Positions 58,869 to 64,000 of a DNA stretch of 64,000 bases are shown here, piece after piece (the first letter of the stretch is position 1; the number at the start of each line of letters is the position of its first letter). Source of the DNA: Capitella teleta (Eukaryota > Annelida > Polychaeta > Capitellidae); assembly GCA_000328365.1 (NCBI GenBank), contig KB311872.1, positions 14,021-78,020 on the forward strand. The letters run 5' to 3'. Below the pieces are notes generated by a model, which had not been told where the DNA came from, made no database searches, and was given only the letters and a program-made list of their open reading frames with translations. Both the position numbers and the translations under genes were made by a program.

Positions 58869-61800
58869 TTTGCAAACTTGTCACTGCTGCAGGTATTTAA
58901 TCAGAGCCAAAAACACCTTGTTTTTTTATGACAAATTTCGTGACTTAAACGCACCTGCAATTGCGCTTCAGAGTGTGACGTAAGCCAGATAATCCGTCAC
59001 ACCAATGACGTCATATCTATCACGATAATGTATCGGTTACAGGAAATCAGGCAAGGTTATCAGGACAAGCGCTCTTGCAAATGCCACAAAACAATAACAG
59101 CTAAACATTTTGTTATCCGGTGAATATGTGTAATTTCTTTTAGGCCTGCTTTATTTTACGAGCACTATTTCCTCCCGCTATAGGCTCATGTACATGTAGG
59201 CCTATGTATAACAGTGTACCGCACAATGAGAAGCAAATGGATCAAATTTACCCAGTATCATTTTGCACTCATAATTATATCAGAGGAAGTTTGTTTTCTC
59301 GTTTGTGTGCGCATTCTACGTGAACATACATACGTGTGACTGCACTGCTTGAATGCCTTTCCGTGAAGGAAAAACTTCGCCACATAAAATGTTTACGTAC
59401 GTTATGCTTCTTGTTAGTGCGTTCTGATGCTCATAAGTACGTTATGACTTCTGATGACCTTCCCCTTAACAACAGACGGAATGAAAAGTTCATTGTCACC
59501 CCCAGTTCACGGGTTCATGGAGACCATAGGAAAAGGGCGTGTCCTACTGTACAGCAGACTTTCAACTGTTGCTTCAATTACCTCGCTTCTGTTGCCTTAA
59601 TTGCACTGAGTCTTTGCAAATTAACTGGATTTATATTTAAGGCTTCGCATCTAATGCAAGGAAGAAAGAGGCCAGAAATTCAATTGGACATACCCTTAAG
59701 ACAATTTGTTCGGTTGTTTACTGACGGACATTAGTTTCTGGAAGCCTTGTGGTGCACCAATTTCATCCTCTTTGGTGGTGACCAAAGGGGACTAATATAT
59801 TTAATAATTCACGATGCCTGTATATGTGTACAATATTTTCAATTTGGCTACCTATTGACCGTACTGGGCTTCTTTTGATCAGGAGAGTGTTGCCTGTACA
59901 ATAGGGTGTACCGTGACTGGTTTTAATTAAGGCTTGATATGGATTGATTTATATTATATGGGCTCATTATCAGAATTAGATTTACAAAACAAAGTTTAAC
60001 TTTTATCCACCCGAATCTCTCTGGTTTAATAAATGTATAAGGGTCACACAGTTCAATGCACGAATGAAGTTTGACCTGCATCGACACCCGTCTGTTTTGA
60101 TTGGATGCGTTACACAACGTGGGCGTCAATTTCTCTGATCATTCGTTCAGGGGAGGCATATAGAGCACCTGTTAAAATCGCTATTAAAGCAAATATGCAT
60201 GGGAATAACAGTTAGCCGGTAACTTGGGATCACTATTGTTAGCCTATAAAGTATAATTCATTTTACATATTATGGATGATACAGGTAGGGGGAGGCGGTC
60301 AGCAAAACAGAGCGATTCGGTCGTTACGTTCATTTCCAACTTACCTGGGAATAATAGTCCAAATAAGACTGCGTATCCTAGCTATATACAATGCACAATT
60401 TATGGTAGAAACTTGAACTATCTACCTTTGGGAGTCTGTACACTATATAACCTAATCGGGGATTATAAAGACCGTTACAGCTGAATCATGTTTAGCTCCG
60501 TTTAACCAGGTTTATTTGACGCAATGGAGCATATTACATAATAGCGTTTTCATGAACAGCTAGATTATCCCAGTTAAACCTCTGATTACCCTCCCCAGTG
60601 GGCGAAAAGTTGAATAGTTAAACAACGAACACGGAACAGCACAGACGAGTATTTCTCTGTTCTCGCTCGCTGTTTCATAGCAATTAAATTGGATTCGTTG
60701 CTCAGCACTGGTTCAAATGTTATCTTATAACTATCTAAAATTTAACCAATATGTTAATGAAATCAACACCAGCACTTTTACTCCCAGTGTTGATCGATAC
60801 ATTAACTTTGAATTGATATCTGACCCTGCATCGAGGAGGACTATAACCCTATGACCTATGCAATGAGTGGTACCACCACCAACTATTTAATTACCACGCC
60901 ACGCATCCATCATTTGTGGTCCCTTCCTGTGCTGTGACTGACCACAAGAAGCAAACGTTAATACAGTAACGCACACGTATAATAATTATATATAATATTA
61001 TTACATGACTCATCGAAGATCTGAATAGAATAAAAATTGATCAATTGATTTGATTCTTGGAAAATACCTATTATGTGAATGAAGGGCAGAAGAGCAGAAG
61101 GGCGTGGTGGAACAGGAAAACACTCGCATCTCTCTTTAAAGCTGTTCACTGTCCATACTTCATAAACATGAAGGTCAGAATCATTGATTTTCAGTTAGTC
61201 TACTTATATATATACCTTTATCCACATCATGATGAAGTAGTTAGAACTTCAAATAAATTCATAGTGCACACGTAGACCTATTTATATCCCCAGAATGTAG
61301 TTCGTTGCATACCGTACGGACGAGCAGGTTTCACTATACGCTCTTTTTCCTGTTCAAATTAACTACTTTAATCGGAAATCGCTTCCCGACCAGGTCGATT
61401 GCATGCTTTTTAGTTAAATACGTAGTTTATGTACATTACAATGCAGTACATTTGTGTAAAATAATGTTTGGATATACTTAATTATTAAAATAAGCAAACA
61501 ACTCTCTAACTAGCTTTTACTTCGCTTCTGCAATCAGCGTCAATTAGGAGGCAGGAGAACATTCAACATTGGAAAATTCTAATGATTTAATGAATACGGT
61601 TTCACTATGAGAAGTAATATGGGGAATGGCAGTCAACGAATGACAGGGAATCTGAGTCCAGCCATCTTCGTCAGCATTGAAGTGCGTTCTCAATAAGAGT
61701 GAAGACAAAATACTTCTTTGGCTTACTAACCTTTGTTGAACCTTCACGAGGGCATTTTCAATCTTAGGCTAAGTAGCTTCTAAGTGAGTCTTGTATTCAT

Positions 61801-64000
61801 ACATTATTGACTTATCGGACTTACTGGACTAATGATTCAATGGTGTTCGATGCTTGATAATGCCATTGGCCTCAGGCATATCAATTATGATTACACCACT
61901 AGTAATTCTCACTGCGTGACGTAACTTGATTAATATTTATGGATGTATATCCCCGAGGCACACGATGAAGTACCTGTATCTCAATTGGCACCAAATTAAC
62001 TTTAGGGGTGACATCTTAATAATTATTATAGACATTTGTATTTCCGGAACACTGGTGGCAATGTCGACCTATGATAATATAAATGTCAAGCCAAATCAAG
62101 CCGAAACTCGCACCCATCGTTCACACAACAGAAACATTTAATGTTACAATGCTGACCATACACATGGATATTAGTTTGCATAATTATACACATGGATTAC
62201 TCACATTATGGTATGAATTGTATGTCGGATGGACGTGTATTTTATAATTCGTGCGAAACTGCGAATCGCTCACTTATAGGCGATCCGTTATAACCACATT
62301 TTCCCAAAGGGGGGATTGGCCGATGGCTAATATCTGTGTATATACCAGCTGGTCTCTTTGTCTACATGTATCAAGCAGAACACTCAATCAATCATTGGTC
62401 CGTTTGAATAAGACGGTTTTAATAGATATTAACACATTTGGACTGGCTTCATTTTCTGATAGAAAGCATGAGAGGTGCGTGATGGCTCTTTATGAGGTCG
62501 ATGTCAGATCACGTGATTTGCGATGACATAGAACCCATTGATGTCTGATGCCACGGAATTTATTTTACTGACACTTAGTGCATAATATGGCTATCCAAAG
62601 TGGCCATAAGTCGAAATTTCCATAAAGATCAATCAGCCTGTCTATTGTAAAGAACATCAATATTTTAATGCATGCGTCTGAGCAAGAGAGAGATGCTTTT
62701 TTTTCCAACCATGATACCATGATTTGAGCGGGGTTTCACTGAATGTCGCCGATAGTCCGCATTTTGACAGGTCTACTGATCATATCATACTATCCACTAC
62801 GAACCTTTGCATGAAATGTTCACAATGCTGATTCTGAAACGATGCAAATAGATTATTTTAATTAAAGGTAAATATTCTGTAACAATCCCAGACGGTTTCT
62901 TTAGTATATTCCCATATAATGGGTATTGCACGGCGAATGGCAAGCGTTACCCCTTTCGACTTTTGATCAGTTTAGCTGCCCCCCCCCCTATACCCACACA
63001 AAGATTCACAAATCGCAATGCTTATACATTTTTTCCCATGATCAGTTTAAAACTCAAACAAAGGGGACGAACAAAATATAAAGCAAAACGAAAATTCACA
63101 ATATAATGCTTAAATGATTGTGATGTCACACATCGCAGATCAGGGAGCAACTAATCCAAGTGAGAGCAAAAACCTCAATATAAAAACTGAACATTTTATT
63201 CAGATTAAGAGGTCATCATTTAATCATTACAAAAAAAATATGTCAGCCATAATAAAAACATAAGAGTTGCATGGCCACTGACGACAACGTACGCTGAGAC
63301 AGCGTCATACAACTAATGGATTCACGACGAGAAAGCCAATCTGGGTTCACAGATGACAAGGTGCCATTTGTTAAACCCTGCACTCAGCCATGCTTGGCTG
63401 CCATCAATTAGCAGATCCCTATCTTGCTCAAACGTGATGAACACTGTCAATGCCGACCTGTCAAGCGCATGAAATCGCAACATATATATTGCATATTCCG
63501 TCTCTCTAAATTGAGTGCAGTGTGTCAGTAGCAACGCCCACGAACAATTCGACGATAATGCACGTATCAAGCTCTTTGGGTGACGATAGTGAAATGGACG
63601 TGAGTTTTGCGTACCAGGGAAATGTTGCGATTTCCTTGTCATCGAATGTGTTTATACCGAGCATACCCTGAACAATGTGACATGTGATGCCACCGAACAC
63701 TGTTCAAGGATCTTCCAGGCAACCCCGATTCCCTGCTTAGCGGGTGTGTCTAATTAGTTATAGTGCAAGGATACCCTCTCGCATACAATGTTATAACGGA
63801 AAAAAGTCTCCTCTGTCGGTTCGGAACCACCTGCTTTGGGCAAGCATGCATTATTCAATCGCGGGCATTAAATAATTGCGGATTAAGGAACGCCGCGCGT
63901 GTCATAAATCTTCGGAAGACTGTGAGCGAGATAAATCTTTCCGTGCTACCCTGGAAAATAATCGAAATTTCCATTGAGAAGTCAGAAGTGAGGGGGCAGC
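54410..64000. other. Gene-poor, AT-rich region to the end of the window
   Basis: No gene, RNA gene or element was recognised. An A run lies at about 58839-58864. The longest frames (59336-59734 plus; 58411-58707 plus; 63642-63322 minus) have no recognisable domain and poor codon character. Confidence 0.35.

Noticed and set aside
59336-59734. 132-codon plus-strand frame
   Set aside because: It has no ATG near the start of the frame that is supported by context, and no recognisable domain.
63322-63700. Two overlapping minus-strand frames near the window end
   Set aside because: They would need a frame change to make one protein, and no splice sites or domain support it.
1-64000. CRISPR arrays, operons, ribosomal RNA genes
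   Set aside because: The window is eukaryotic; the only tandem arrays are the minisatellite and simple repeats, and no rRNA core sequence was seen.

Overview
This is a eukaryotic, animal-type window. It has spliced genes with very short introns (mostly 48-66 nt), TATA boxes and AATAAA signals, secreted and transmembrane multidomain proteins (EMI, EGF, SRCR, chitin-binding type 2, FN3, receptor tyrosine kinase), and LINE, SINE, Tigger and Harbinger-like elements. An early-branching marine invertebrate fits best. A sponge is my first guess, because tandem families of unusual EGF-bearing receptor kinases, SRCR proteins and tiny introns are typical there, but nothing in the window proves the phylum.

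Layout. 0-5.5 kb: SINE and LINE pieces, a small secreted chitin-binding type 2 + EGF gene (1857-3435), and an unrecognised basic, probably disordered protein carrying an RVKF (PP1-docking type) motif (4404-5510). 5.9-9.2 kb: two head-to-tail minus-strand paralogs coding for signal peptide + coiled coil + one SRCR domain. 10-18 kb: repeat land, with a decayed DUF6729-like copy, two related LINE copies, a 28-30 bp minisatellite and a small SANT-like ORF. 19.8-37.9 kb: the centrepiece, two tandem receptor-tyrosine-kinase-like genes on the plus strand. Copy A can be assembled exon by exon into 18 exons and 1262 codons with no break in phase: signal peptide, EMI, two EGF-like domains, about 590 residues of unassigned ectodomain, FN3, one membrane helix and a kinase domain. 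The kinase keeps the VALK lysine but reads HRR for HRD and GFG for DFG, so it should be a pseudokinase. Copy B has the same exon structure but only half an EMI domain and a stop in its first EGF exon. The last ~660 bp of the two kinase domains, introns included, are almost identical, which is the mark of recent gene conversion. 38-42 kb: a Harbinger-like non-autonomous element and an intronless carbohydrate sulfotransferase (minus strand). 42.2-64 kb: mostly gene-poor, AT-rich sequence with one complete tRNA-derived SINE flanked by target-site duplications.

How the genes may work together: most recognisable genes encode secreted or cell-surface proteins (glycan binding, SRCR, EMI/EGF/FN3 receptors, a Golgi sulfotransferase that would modify surface glycans). 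A local cell-surface, matrix or defence neighbourhood is a reasonable inference but is not shown by the sequence. All exon calls were made by eye from splice signals, phase continuity and paralog comparison; no search was run.
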